The notes under the pieces were generated by a model. The model saw nothing but the letters and a program-made list of their open reading frames with translations. It made no database searches and was not told the DNA's origin. Shown piece after piece: positions 8,046 to 15,317 of a stretch of 41,417 nt of DNA (position 1 is the first letter of the stretch; each line of letters opens with the position of its first letter). The position numbers and the translations under genes are program-made. Source of the DNA: Gemmatimonadota bacterium (GTDB lineage: Bacteria; Gemmatimonadota; Gemmatimonadetes; Gemmatimonadales; GWC2-71-9); the NCBI GenBank assembly GCA_011390645.1, contig JAABRY010000014.1:1-41417 (forward strand), read 5' to 3'.

Positions 8046-9440
8046 ATGACAGCTCTTCGCGCGCTCGCCATTCCCGCCCTTGCACTCGGTAGCATCACGG
8101 CCTGCTCGGGTGCAGTCTCCAGCGATGCCGCCCGCCAGGCTCCCGTCGTGACGGTTGGTGAGGCGGTCCTCCCGGGCGCCGCCCTCGAGAAGTGGCTTCT
8201 CGATGCGCCGGGCCAGCCGTCGGAGGCGCTGACCTCGGTGCTGGTGTCCGCGTTCATCGAAGGTGCCGCGATGGGCGAGGCCCTGCGGCGCAGTGAGTCC
8301 TTCGAGGATTCAGCGACCGTGGCCGAGGCGGTGATGCCTGATGCGATTCGCGGGACCATCCTCGACTTCTTCGCGGGGCGCGCTCGGGCAATGCCCGAAC
8401 CTACCGACGCCGAGGCCGATTCGGTCGCCCGACTCGGTGGGACACGCGTGTTCCAGCACATCCTCTGGCGAGTCGATTGGGAGAACGTCGATTCGACGTT
8501 CGTCAATGCGCGGGCGCGTGCCGCAGGGTTGGTCGCGCGGCGCCTGGAGGCGGGTGAGGATTTTGCCGCCGTGGTACGTGAAGTCACGGAAGACACCCTG
8601 AACCGGCAAAACGGCGGATTTCTCAACGCGGTCCAGCGCAACGACCTGCCCGAGAGCCGGTTCGCGACCGCCGCGTGGCGACTGCAACCCGGGGAAATCA
8701 GCGGGTTGGTGACCTCACCGGCGGGATTGCACATTCTGCGTCGCCCGCCGATTGCCGAGGCACGCACCCAGTTCAAGGCATGGGTCGCTCCGCGGCTTGC
8801 GCGCCGGGCCGATTCGGTGTGGGTGGATTCGCTGAGTCAGGCGAAGAAGGTCACGATCGCTGCTGGCGCGACGGAACGGCTCCGCGCGGGCGCAATCGAG
8901 CCGCTGGTCTTTGACGGTGATGACCCGATGGTGACCTGGGACGGTGGCGCACTTGGCCCCGCGCAGGTGCGTCGCTGGGTCGCCCTCCTCCCACCCATTG
9001 AGCGTGCGGGCCTCGCCAATGCGGCTGACTCGGTGGCAACGCTCTTCCTGCGAGAGCTGGCGCAGCGCGAAATCGTGTACGTGCTGGTGACGGGTGGGTC
9101 CGAACTCACTCCTCGTGCGTGGCAGGCGCTGGCGCCGCAGTTCCGCAATGCGATCGCCACGGTTCGCGAGGAGATGCGACCCACTGTCGTCAACGGCGAC
9201 TTGTCCGCTGCGGCCATTGCGTATGTGGAGAGTGTCACGACCGGAGGGCAGCGCTATCGTCCGATGCCGGGAGGAATGGCCGGCATCCTGCGCGCACGGA
9301 CCACCATCACGGTGGACCGCGACGCGATCAGCGCGATCATCGCTGCCGCGCTGCCGGTCTGGATGGAGCGGCGGGCCGCGGATAGTGCCGCGGTCGCCCC
9401 GCCACCAGACTCATCATCGGTGGACCCCACGACGCCGTGA
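8046..9440 (+). CDS. Parvulin-type (PpiC/SurA-like) peptidyl-prolyl isomerase lipoprotein
   Basis: A 464-residue secreted protein. The start MTALRALAIPALALGS leads to a lipobox SITAC, with Cys about residue 20 as lipidation site. Residues about 130-240 resemble a rotamase domain: VFQHILWRV, then FAAVVREVTEDTLNRQNGG and a LPESRFATAAWRLQPGEISGL-like stretch ending in GLHILRR, all characteristic of PpiC domains. Such proteins help outer-membrane or periplasmic proteins fold. The remaining C-terminal half has no motif that I recognise and may be a SurA-like chaperone part. It stands alone, divergent from the ABC exporter, and its transcript probably ends at the hairpin at 9451-9503. Confidence 0.85.
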   Translation: MTALRALAIPALALGSITACSGAVSSDAARQAPVVTVGEAVLPGAALEKWLLDAPGQPSEALTSVLVSAFIEGAAMGEALRRSESFEDSATVAEAVMPDAIRGTILDFFAGRARAMPEPTDAEADSVARLGGTRVFQHILWRVDWENVDSTFVNARARAAGLVARRLEAGEDFAAVVREVTEDTLNRQNGGFLNAVQRNDLPESRFATAAWRLQPGEISGLVTSPAGLHILRRPPIAEARTQFKAWVAPRLARRADSVWVDSLSQAKKVTIAAGATERLRAGAIEPLVFDGDDPMVTWDGGALGPAQVRRWVALLPPIERAGLANAADSVATLFLRELAQREIVYVLVTGGSELTPRAWQALAPQFRNAIATVREEMRPTVVNGDLSAAAIAYVESVTTGGQRYRPMPGGMAGILRARTTITVDRDAISAIIAAALPVWMERRAADSAAVAPPPDSSSVDPTTP

Positions 9441-9450
9441 TGTGAAGGAC

Positions 9451-9503
9451 CGAGCACCTTGACGCCCGATCCGACGGACTACGCGTCGGGTCGGGTGTGC
9501 TCG
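9451..9503. terminator. Strong hairpin between convergent genes, probable bidirectional terminator
   Basis: A 12-bp arm at 9465-9476 pairs with 9484-9495 (one T.G wobble) around a 7-nt loop. An outer pair CGAGCAC (9451-9457) and GTGCTCG (9497-9503) extends it. It follows the lipoprotein stop at 9440 and overlaps the 3' end of the small leftward gene at 9479. There is no long T tract, so termination is inferred from position and stem strength. Confidence 0.5.
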
Positions 9504-9607
9504 TTCCGGAGGCGCCGGTCGCGGCGGCGCTCGATGACGGCCTCCCAGGCCAACCACCCTCCCAGCCCCCCGACAAGCAACAGTGCTTCCCAAGCCACCG
9601 GTGACAT
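9479..9607 (-). CDS. Very small single-helix membrane protein (42 aa)
   Basis: A short gene of 42 codons with an excellent ribosome site: GGAGGAG (complement of 9613-9619) ends five bases before the ATG at 9607. The product starts MSPVAWEALLLVGGLGG and continues WLAWEAV, giving one hydrophobic helix (about 5-25), then a highly basic tail IERRRDRRLR. The basic C-terminal side suggests N-out/C-in topology. It begins only two bases after the stop of the 167-residue gene upstream, so the two are likely co-translated. No family is recognised. Its last codons lie inside the hairpin at 9451-9503. Confidence 0.55.
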   Translation of the reverse strand: MSPVAWEALLLVGGLGGWLAWEAVIERRRDRRLRNEHTRPDA

Positions 9608-9609
9608 GG

Positions 9610-10113
9610 CTACTCCTCCGACGGTTCGGCGGGAACGTCACCCCGGCGCGCTGCGACCGCGAGAAATTGCTGCAGGCGGCGGCGCTCACGAGCGGGAAAT
9701 GGGTGCCGGGGCGAGAGGCGCGACCAGCCGTCGGGGCCGTGCCCAACCCAGAGTACGTCCATGATCAACACAAGTTCCCGCGCCAGAAGCTGGAGGCTGC
9801 AGGTGACGGCCACGGTCCGCTCCTGCGACATCGTCAGATCGGTGCGACCAGAGCGACGATCCGCCCAGCTGTGAACCTGCAAGCGAACCATCGCCTCTTC
9901 GCGCTCGAAGCTCCATTCGTGCACCCCGGGCGCATCCTCGAGCACCACCGACGCGCGATCGGCCCCTTCGAGCAGCGTGATCACCGCGCGGACGAGATCG
10001 CCGAGCGCATCGGTGGCATCGGTGGCATGCATCGCCACATGCAGGTCCTCGGTTTCGAGGGCGACGATGCTCCGTCCGGGTGTGGTGACCGCATAGCGCA
10101 ACGTGAGACTCAT
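9610..10113 (-). CDS. Hypothetical protein (167 aa)
   Basis: I do not recognise this protein. It is soluble-looking, with no signal peptide or membrane helix, and rich in charged residues. The N-terminal half (SLTLRYAVTTPGRSIVALETED, DALGDLVRAVITLLEGADRASVVLED) looks like a compact alpha/beta fold. The C-terminal ARERRRLQQFLAVAARRGD is basic. The ATG at 10113 was chosen because translation upstream of it is low-complexity and runs into the divergent promoter region. It is followed after two bases by the 42-residue membrane protein gene, and is divergent from the membrane protein at 10229. Confidence 0.6.
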   Translation of the reverse strand: MSLTLRYAVTTPGRSIVALETEDLHVAMHATDATDALGDLVRAVITLLEGADRASVVLEDAPGVHEWSFEREEAMVRLQVHSWADRRSGRTDLTMSQERTVAVTCSLQLLARELVLIMDVLWVGHGPDGWSRLSPRHPFPARERRRLQQFLAVAARRGDVPAEPSEE

Positions 10114-10137
10114 GGGCCCCGGAGGGGTAGAGGTGAC

Positions 10138-10167
10138 GGAGGACGACCTCCCGGAGTATCGTCCTCC
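10138..10167. promoter_or_regulatory. Perfect 9-bp dyad in a divergent intergenic region, possible operator
   Basis: GGAGGACGA (10138-10146) and its exact complement (10159-10167) flank a 12-nt centre. It lies between the divergent genes starting at 10113 and 10229, just upstream of both, which is where a regulator site would be expected. It could also be a hairpin in one of the leaders. No regulator is identified. Confidence 0.35.
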
Positions 10168-10228
10168 CCGTGATGCGGACACAATCCCACCCCCGGGGCG
10201 TGCCGCCCTCCCTTGATGTGGATGGTCA

Positions 10229-11503
10229 TTGACGGTGCTGCAACTTCCTGCCTTCCCCCTCACCTGGCTCGTACTGCCGCTGGTACTTGCACCATGGCTC
10301 GCACCGCTCGACCGGCTGGGAGCGGCGGCCAGCCGGTTGGTCCTCGCGGGCCTCGCCTTGGGCGCGCTCCGTGTGGGCGTCGGGACGCTCGAGCTGGCAG
10401 ACCTCGTGTCCTATGCCGCGCGCGAAGGCAACGGGGCGTTCGTCTCCTTGTCGCTGGGCCTGCTGATCGGCGGAGCGCTGGTCCCCTGGGAAGCCCTGAC
10501 GTCGCGACTGGCGTGGCTCGCCTCGGCTCCGGCATTGCTGGGGGGGGGAGCGGTCCTGGGCCTGTCTGGGCTCGTCACACCGATGGCACTCGGCGTCGCG
10601 CTCGGGGCGACCCCGACCCTTGTCGCCCGGCTCGTCCGGCATTGGCGCCGCAGTCGCCCCATCACCGTATGGCCAACGCCCAGGCCCTCTGCCTTGAGCG
10701 GCGTCGAGCGGTGGGCCGCGCTGGCCATCCTGATACTCGCCGTGCTCGGAGGCCCGGTCCTGTTCGTCACCATGGGATTGGCGGCCTTGCTCGGCCTCAG
10801 CGGGTGGAGGATGCGTGCGGCCGGTGGCGCACATCGCTGGCCGGTCGCTGCGCTGATGGGTGTGATCGGACTCACTGCCTTTGCCTGGCTCGCCGTCACG
10901 ATTGCTGGGAGTCCGCTGGTGCCGATGCGGGACTACATCCTGACGGCACCGGTCTCGCCTGCCGGTGAGCGAATGCTGGCGTCCTTTCTGGTGATCGCGT
11001 TACTCGGTGGTTTTGCCCCATGGCCGTTGCATCAGATGGGGGATGCTCGAGCCACGTTGCCGATCACCGTGGCTTTTGCGCATGCGGCCGCGGTCATGAT
11101 GGTACCCGACGCCCTGCGGGACTGGATGCCGTTGTGGACGATGGTGCTCACGGCGGCGGCGATTGTGGCGGTGGCCCGACGCCAGTGGGATGCTGCTGCG
11201 GGAGCGCTTGCGGGATTGGCCGCGGTGCGTCCCGGCACCGCCGCGTTGCTGGGCGCCCTCGGCGTGATCTTGTGGCCGGTTGCACTCGCGTTGCGGCCCG
11301 TCGGCCGAGGGAACCCGCACCCGGGGGAGCGGGTTACCTTCCCGGGTGTACGCGTCGGGGTGACGGCCGCAGCAGTCGGAGCCGGCCTGACAGTGGCCGT
11401 CGTGCTCGCAGACGAGGTGCTTCTGGCCACGGTGTTGGCGGCTGGCCTCGCAGTGGCAGCGCCGTTGGCAGACCATCCCATGTCCCACCCGGCCGCCGAT
11501 TGA
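10229..11503 (+). CDS. Polytopic membrane protein of unknown function
   Basis: A 424-residue, very hydrophobic protein with around 11-13 predicted membrane helices and few charged residues inside them. The start is a TTG at 10229, since a stop lies in frame five codons before; GTG at 10235 is possible. Around residue 260-290 the stretch GGFAPWPLHQMGDARATLP followed by ITVAFAHAAAVMMVP vaguely recalls the P-F-H...P...HAA region of NuoL/NuoM/MrpD antiporter-like subunits, but the lysine and glutamate residues that carry protons there are not evident, so I do not assign that function. It contains a nine-G run at codons for GGG near 10540. A hairpin at its stop codon separates it from the superoxide dismutase gene. 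Confidence 0.7.
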   Translation: MTVLQLPAFPLTWLVLPLVLAPWLAPLDRLGAAASRLVLAGLALGALRVGVGTLELADLVSYAAREGNGAFVSLSLGLLIGGALVPWEALTSRLAWLASAPALLGGGAVLGLSGLVTPMALGVALGATPTLVARLVRHWRRSRPITVWPTPRPSALSGVERWAALAILILAVLGGPVLFVTMGLAALLGLSGWRMRAAGGAHRWPVAALMGVIGLTAFAWLAVTIAGSPLVPMRDYILTAPVSPAGERMLASFLVIALLGGFAPWPLHQMGDARATLPITVAFAHAAAVMMVPDALRDWMPLWTMVLTAAAIVAVARRQWDAAAGALAGLAAVRPGTAALLGALGVILWPVALALRPVGRGNPHPGERVTFPGVRVGVTAAAVGAGLTVAVVLADEVLLATVLAAGLAVAAPLADHPMSHPAAD

Positions 11504-11510
11504 CGGCCGG
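11489..11510 (+). terminator. Hairpin across the stop codon, weak terminator candidate
   Basis: CCGGCCG (11489-11495) pairs with CGGCCGG (11504-11510) around an 8-nt loop that contains the TGA of the membrane protein gene. It lies 31 nt before the superoxide dismutase start. There is no T tract, so it may act as a partial terminator or RNA-stability element. Confidence 0.4.
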
Positions 11511-11540
11511 ACACGTTGACCTGAACCGGAGTACAACCAC

Positions 11541-12155
11541 ATGCCTCACGAACTCCCACCGCTCCCATATGACTATGCTGCCCTTGAGCCGCACATCGAC
11601 GAACAAACCATGCGGATCCACCACGACAAGCATCATGCGGCCTACGTCAACAACCTGAATGCTGCGCTTGAGGGTGACACCGACCTGCTTGCGCTCTCCA
11701 TCAACGCACTCCTCGCCGATCTCACCCGCGTCCCCGAGGCCAAGCGCACCGCGGTGCGCAACAATGGGGGGGGGCACGCCAACCACACCCTCTTCTGGGA
11801 GATCATGGCACCGGGTGGCGCGTCAGCCCCTGAGGGTGCGCTCGCCAAGGCGATGGAGACGACCTTCGGCTCCTTCGATGCGTTCAAGGAACAGTTCGCC
11901 AAGGCTGGCGCCACGCGATTCGGTTCCGGGTGGGCGTGGCTGAGCATCGCAGCGGATGGCAGCCTGCGCATCGAGAGCACCCCGAATCAGGACTCGCCCG
12001 TGATGGAGGGGCGCACCCCGATTCTCGGTTGCGATGTCTGGGAGCATGCGTACTACCTGAAGTACCAGAACCGCCGTCCGGATTACATGTCCGCGTGGTG
12101 GAACGTGGTGAACTGGACCGAGGTCGCCCGGCGCTTTGCTGCGGCCACTTCCTGA
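11541..12155 (+). CDS. sodA: Superoxide dismutase, Mn-type (Fe/Mn family)
   Basis: A 204-residue enzyme converting superoxide to oxygen and hydrogen peroxide. It opens [10 protein letters not shown], typical of the family. Metal ligands are H27 (in RIHHDKHH), H82 (GGGHANH), D165 and H169 ([10 protein letters not shown]). Gly at 78 together with Gln150 in the NQDSP stretch is the pattern of manganese enzymes rather than iron enzymes, though cambialistic use cannot be excluded. No signal peptide, so it is cytoplasmic. The peroxiredoxin gene 20 bases downstream could remove the peroxide it makes. A nine-G run encodes the conserved GGG before H79. Confidence 0.96.
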   Translation: MPHELPPLPYDYAALEPHIDEQTMRIHHDKHHAAYVNNLNAALEGDTDLLALSINALLADLTRVPEAKRTAVRNNGGGHANHTLFWEIMAPGGASAPEGALAKAMETTFGSFDAFKEQFAKAGATRFGSGWAWLSIAADGSLRIESTPNQDSPVMEGRTPILGCDVWEHAYYLKYQNRRPDYMSAWWNVVNWTEVARRFAAATS

Positions 12156-12175
12156 CCCGCACTCGGAGCCGATTG

Positions 12176-12637
12176 ATGTCCCTGCCTGCCGTGGGTAGCG
12201 CTGCCCCCGATTTCTCGCTGCCCTCGACCAGCGGCGACAGCGTCACGCTGTCGTCGTTTCGTGGCACACACAACGTCCTGATCGCCTTCTTCCCGATGGC
12301 GTTCACCGGCACCTGTACCGCCGAGATGTGTGAGTTCTCGACCGACTATGCGGCCTTTGAACGACGGGACACCGTCGTCCTGCCCATCAGTACCGATTCG
12401 ATTCCGACGCTGACCGAGTTCAAGGCGAAGGAGCGGATGACGATCGACTTGCTGAGTGATTTTCACCGTGCGGTGAGCCGGCTGTACGGTACCCTCGTGG
12501 AAGAACGCAATCACGCCACCCGTGCGTACATTCTCGTCGACAAGGCGGGGGTGGTGCGGTGGGCCTTCGCCGAGCCGAACCCCGGCGAGAAGCGCAGCAA
12601 CGCCGAACTCCTGCAACAGCTCGACGCCCTCAGCTGA
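12176..12637 (+). CDS. Peroxiredoxin, Bcp/AhpE-like thioredoxin-fold peroxidase
   Basis: A 153-residue thiol peroxidase reducing hydrogen peroxide and organic peroxides. PMAFTGTC fits the PxxxTxxC active-site motif, making C47 the peroxidatic cysteine. A second cysteine, C52, lies five residues on, the spacing of atypical two-Cys Bcp enzymes. The beginning SLPAVGSAAPDFSLPSTSG and the RAYILVDKAGVVRW stretch are typical of AhpC/TSA proteins. It follows sodA by 20 bases and likely shares its transcript, a sensible superoxide-to-peroxide-to-water pair. The hairpin at 12654 closes the unit. Confidence 0.92.
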   Translation: MSLPAVGSAAPDFSLPSTSGDSVTLSSFRGTHNVLIAFFPMAFTGTCTAEMCEFSTDYAAFERRDTVVLPISTDSIPTLTEFKAKERMTIDLLSDFHRAVSRLYGTLVEERNHATRAYILVDKAGVVRWAFAEPNPGEKRSNAELLQQLDALS

Positions 12638-12653
12638 GCGTCGTGGCTGATCC

Positions 12654-12690
12654 GGGACCTGCCGCCGGCCACCGGCGGGCGGTGGGTCCC
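12654..12690 (+). terminator. GC-rich hairpin after the peroxiredoxin gene
   Basis: An imperfect inverted repeat starts GGGACC at 12654 and ends GGTCCC at 12690, with CCGCCGG and CCGGCGG arms close to a 3-4 nt loop. It starts 17 bases after the peroxiredoxin stop. No T tract follows, so it is a probable rather than certain terminator. Confidence 0.5.
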
Positions 12691-12738
12691 GGGGGGCCGG
12701 GGGTTGCGCCCAACGCGCGGCGGGGCACCTTCCATCCA

Positions 12739-13212
12739 ATGTCAGCACTTCACCTCCTCACGGGCCTCCTGCTCGTTGCTGCTCCCGCCTGTCACCTGGA
12801 GGAGCGGCAGCCGCTTGGAAGCATCCGCCAAGGCGACGAACAAGCGCTCGAGTCGTTGGTGACGGCGGTCTACACCGCCCTCGCGACGCGGGACACCGGC
12901 GCCCTGGATTCGCTGGTCTTGCCTGCCGCAACGGTCGCGCTCACGGCCATGGGCGAGGGGTATCTGTTGCCCGGCCATGTCCTCCTTGAACCCGAGGCCC
13001 CGCGAAGCGGAGACGCCGCGGGCCGCGTGGTGCGGACCGACATCCGTCTCGATGGTGATCTGGCGGTGGTGCGGGTGCTGGCCGCCGCTCGGTTGTCCGG
13101 CGCTGCGACCGAGAGCGAGGCGAGTGATCACCTCACGCTGGTGCGGCGTGGTGGGGCGTGGCGGGTGGCCCATCTGGTCTTCGGAGGGTGGCGGGGGAGG
13201 GCGTCCATATGA
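12739..13212 (+). CDS. Secreted SnoaL/DUF4440-like protein
   Basis: A 157-residue protein. It begins with a hydrophobic export signal (SALHLLTGLLLVAAPAC), whose Cys could be a lipidation site although the APAC box is a weak match. The mature part, ALESLVTAVYTALATRDTGALDSLV followed by a beta-rich half ending WRVAHLVFGGW, fits the NTF2/SnoaL fold, often used to bind small ligands. No catalytic residues are assigned. Its stop overlaps the start of the histidine kinase gene (ATGA at 13209), so it is translated together with the two-component genes and might be a periplasmic accessory to sensing; that is inference. Confidence 0.68.
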   Translation: MSALHLLTGLLLVAAPACHLEERQPLGSIRQGDEQALESLVTAVYTALATRDTGALDSLVLPAATVALTAMGEGYLLPGHVLLEPEAPRSGDAAGRVVRTDIRLDGDLAVVRVLAAARLSGAATESEASDHLTLVRRGGAWRVAHLVFGGWRGRASI

Positions 13213-14651
13213 CGGCGCCGTTGCGTCCGCCGGCGCTGGCCGTGGTAACTGGAGCGGCACGAGCACTGTCGATCAGCGCCTCGGAGGCCGACCGGCTCCG
13301 CGCCCTGTGCGACCAGTTGCGGGTCGCGTTGCCAGCGCAGGAAGTGCGCGTGGTGTTGGGGCAGCGCCGCGGCGACCGCCTTGCGGCAGGTCATGCGCCG
13401 GAGGGGACCCCGACCTGTATCGTCGATATCGCGTGGCCCGAGGGCCGACACGCCACGCTCGAAGCGATCGGGTCCGAGCGACTCGTCACCGAGTGCCGTC
13501 CCATTCTGGAGACGGTGGCCGCGCTGGTCGTCGCGGCGACCCCATCGCACTCCCCCCCCCCGACCGACGCCGAACTCGAGCGCCGCCTCCATTGGCTGAC
13601 GGTGGACTCGCTGCCGGTCGGGCTCTACGTGGTGGATCGTACCTACCGGATCGTGATCTGGAATCGGAAGCGCGAGACCGGCACGCAGGGATTGCGTCGG
13701 GCCGAGGTGCTGGGCCGCCAGGTCTTCGAGGTACTGCACCGGCAGTCGGCCGAGCAGCTGCGCGCGGACTTCACGCGCGTCTTCGATGCCGGCGAGGTGC
13801 TCGAGGATGAGCAGGAGGTGGTCGGCGCCAATGGGGAAGCGCGCGTCTACCGGACGACCCGGTTGCCGATGCGCCTCGACGGTGGCGAGATCACCCACGT
13901 GATCACGATCGGCGAGGACCTCACCGAGACGCGTGCCATCCAGCGCGCGATGCACCAGACCGAGAAGCTCGCCGCGGTGGGGCAGCTCGCGGCTGGCGTG
14001 ATGCATGAGATCAACAATCCGCTGGCGACCATCGGCGCCTGTGTCCCAGTCATCAGCGCACGCCTTGGGGCATCGCCCGATTCGAAGGCGCAGGAATACC
14101 TCGCGATCATCGAGAGCGAGGTGGGGCGCGCGACCAACATTGTGGACGGCCTGCTGGATTTCTCACGGGCCGAGCGGGCCGGTGGGGTGATGGAGCCAGC
14201 GGACTTGAATGCACTCCTCGAGCGCACGCTGTACCTCTTGCAGCATCACCAGCGCTTCCGTCGCCTCGAGGTGGTGCGGGACTTCGACCCCGCATTGCCT
14301 CCGGTGACGGGCAACGGCGAACGGCTGATCCAGGCTGCCATGGCGATCCTGCTCAATGCCGCGGATGCAACCGGTGGCCACGGCACTGTCAGGGTGACCA
14401 CGCGCCTCGAGGGACAGTGGGTCATCGCCGAACTGACGGACAACGGACCCGGGATTCCCCCCGAGGTGCTCCCCAACATCTTCGAGCCGTTCTACACGAC
14501 CAAGGGACCGAGTCGCGGGACCGGCCTCGGGCTCGCCATCTGCTATGGGATCATCGCAGACCACCAGGGCAGGCTCGATGTTCGCAGTGAACCGGGACGC
14601 ACCACCTTCCGCATCGCGCTGCCTCCCGTGCGGCGTGAGGAGGCGGCATGA
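13209..14651 (+). CDS. Soluble PAS-domain sensor histidine kinase (HEINNP type)
   Basis: A 480-residue kinase without membrane segments. Residues 1-115 are an uncharacterised N-terminal region. A PAS domain follows (about 125-245: LDSLPVGLYVVDRTYRIVIWN-like opening, ITIGEDLTETR end). The phosphoacceptor is H266 in VMHEINNPL, and the ATPase domain has the N box (LLNAADA), G1 DNGPGIP and G2 GTGLGLAI. The HEINNP class usually pairs with NtrC-type regulators, yet here the next gene encodes an OmpR-type regulator, with a 4-nt overlap. A C10 run lies in the linker before the PAS domain. The input signal is presumably cytoplasmic. Confidence 0.9.
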   Translation: MTAPLRPPALAVVTGAARALSISASEADRLRALCDQLRVALPAQEVRVVLGQRRGDRLAAGHAPEGTPTCIVDIAWPEGRHATLEAIGSERLVTECRPILETVAALVVAATPSHSPPPTDAELERRLHWLTVDSLPVGLYVVDRTYRIVIWNRKRETGTQGLRRAEVLGRQVFEVLHRQSAEQLRADFTRVFDAGEVLEDEQEVVGANGEARVYRTTRLPMRLDGGEITHVITIGEDLTETRAIQRAMHQTEKLAAVGQLAAGVMHEINNPLATIGACVPVISARLGASPDSKAQEYLAIIESEVGRATNIVDGLLDFSRAERAGGVMEPADLNALLERTLYLLQHHQRFRRLEVVRDFDPALPPVTGNGERLIQAAMAILLNAADATGGHGTVRVTTRLEGQWVIAELTDNGPGIPPEVLPNIFEPFYTTKGPSRGTGLGLAICYGIIADHQGRLDVRSEPGRTTFRIALPPVRREEAA

Positions 14652-15316
14652 AGTTGCTCGTGGTGGAGGATGACCGCACCGTCGGTCAGTACATCAAGCG
14701 CGGCCTGGAAGAGGCACAGTACATCGCGGACTGGGTGGCCGACGGCAGCGAGGCGCTCCAGGTCATCGGGAACGCACCCTACGACCTCGTGTTGCTCGAT
14801 CTCCGGCTGCCGGGCATGACCGGGCTGGAAGTGCTGCGGGCGATGCGCGACCGCGGCTACACGATGCCCGTCCTCGTGCTGACGGCACAGGACAGCGTGG
14901 ATTACAAAGTGGATGCGCTGCGCGCGGGGGCGGATGACTACGTCACCAAGCCCTTCGCCTTCGAGGAGCTGCTCGCGCGCATCGAGGCCCTCTCCCGCCG
15001 CCCGCGCCAACTTTCCGCGCGCACCCTCACCGTCGCCGACCTCGAGTTGGATCTCGATGCTCGCGAGGTCCGCCGCGATGGAACGATCATCGAACTCACT
15101 CCCAAGGAGTACACCGTCCTCGAGTACTTGATGCGGCACCCGGGACGCGTGATGTCGCGGACGCTGATCACCGAGTATGCGTGGGACTACCACTTCGATC
15201 CGGGCACCAACATCGTCGACGTGGTGATCAACCGGCTGCGCAAGAAGGTGGACGCGGGGTTTTCCAAGAAGCTCGTGCACACCGTGCGCGGTGTCGGGTA
15301 TGTCGTGAAGGGCTGA
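14648..15316 (+). CDS. OmpR/PhoB-family response regulator
   Basis: A 222-residue transcription factor. The receiver domain (1-118) has the acidic pocket E7/D8/D9, the phosphorylation site D51 in LVLLDLRLPG, and the conserved Lys in DDYVTKPF. The C-terminal winged helix (about 128-220) includes ELTPKEYTVLEYL and NIVDVVINRLRKK, with HTVRGVGYVVKG at the end. It lies between two histidine kinase genes, overlapping the first by 4 nt and separated from the second by one base. Proteins of this family bind direct repeats with 11-bp spacing, and one such site lies at 16831-16859, just after this operon. Confidence 0.94.
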   Translation: MKLLVVEDDRTVGQYIKRGLEEAQYIADWVADGSEALQVIGNAPYDLVLLDLRLPGMTGLEVLRAMRDRGYTMPVLVLTAQDSVDYKVDALRAGADDYVTKPFAFEELLARIEALSRRPRQLSARTLTVADLELDLDAREVRRDGTIIELTPKEYTVLEYLMRHPGRVMSRTLITEYAWDYHFDPGTNIVDVVINRLRKKVDAGFSKKLVHTVRGVGYVVKG

Positions 15317-15317
15317 C

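Noticed and set aside
7853-8776. A 300-residue N-terminal extension of the ABC transporter
   Set aside because: The added sequence is low-complexity and antisense to the signal peptide and rotamase domain of the parvulin-type lipoprotein. The transporter homology begins near 7852.
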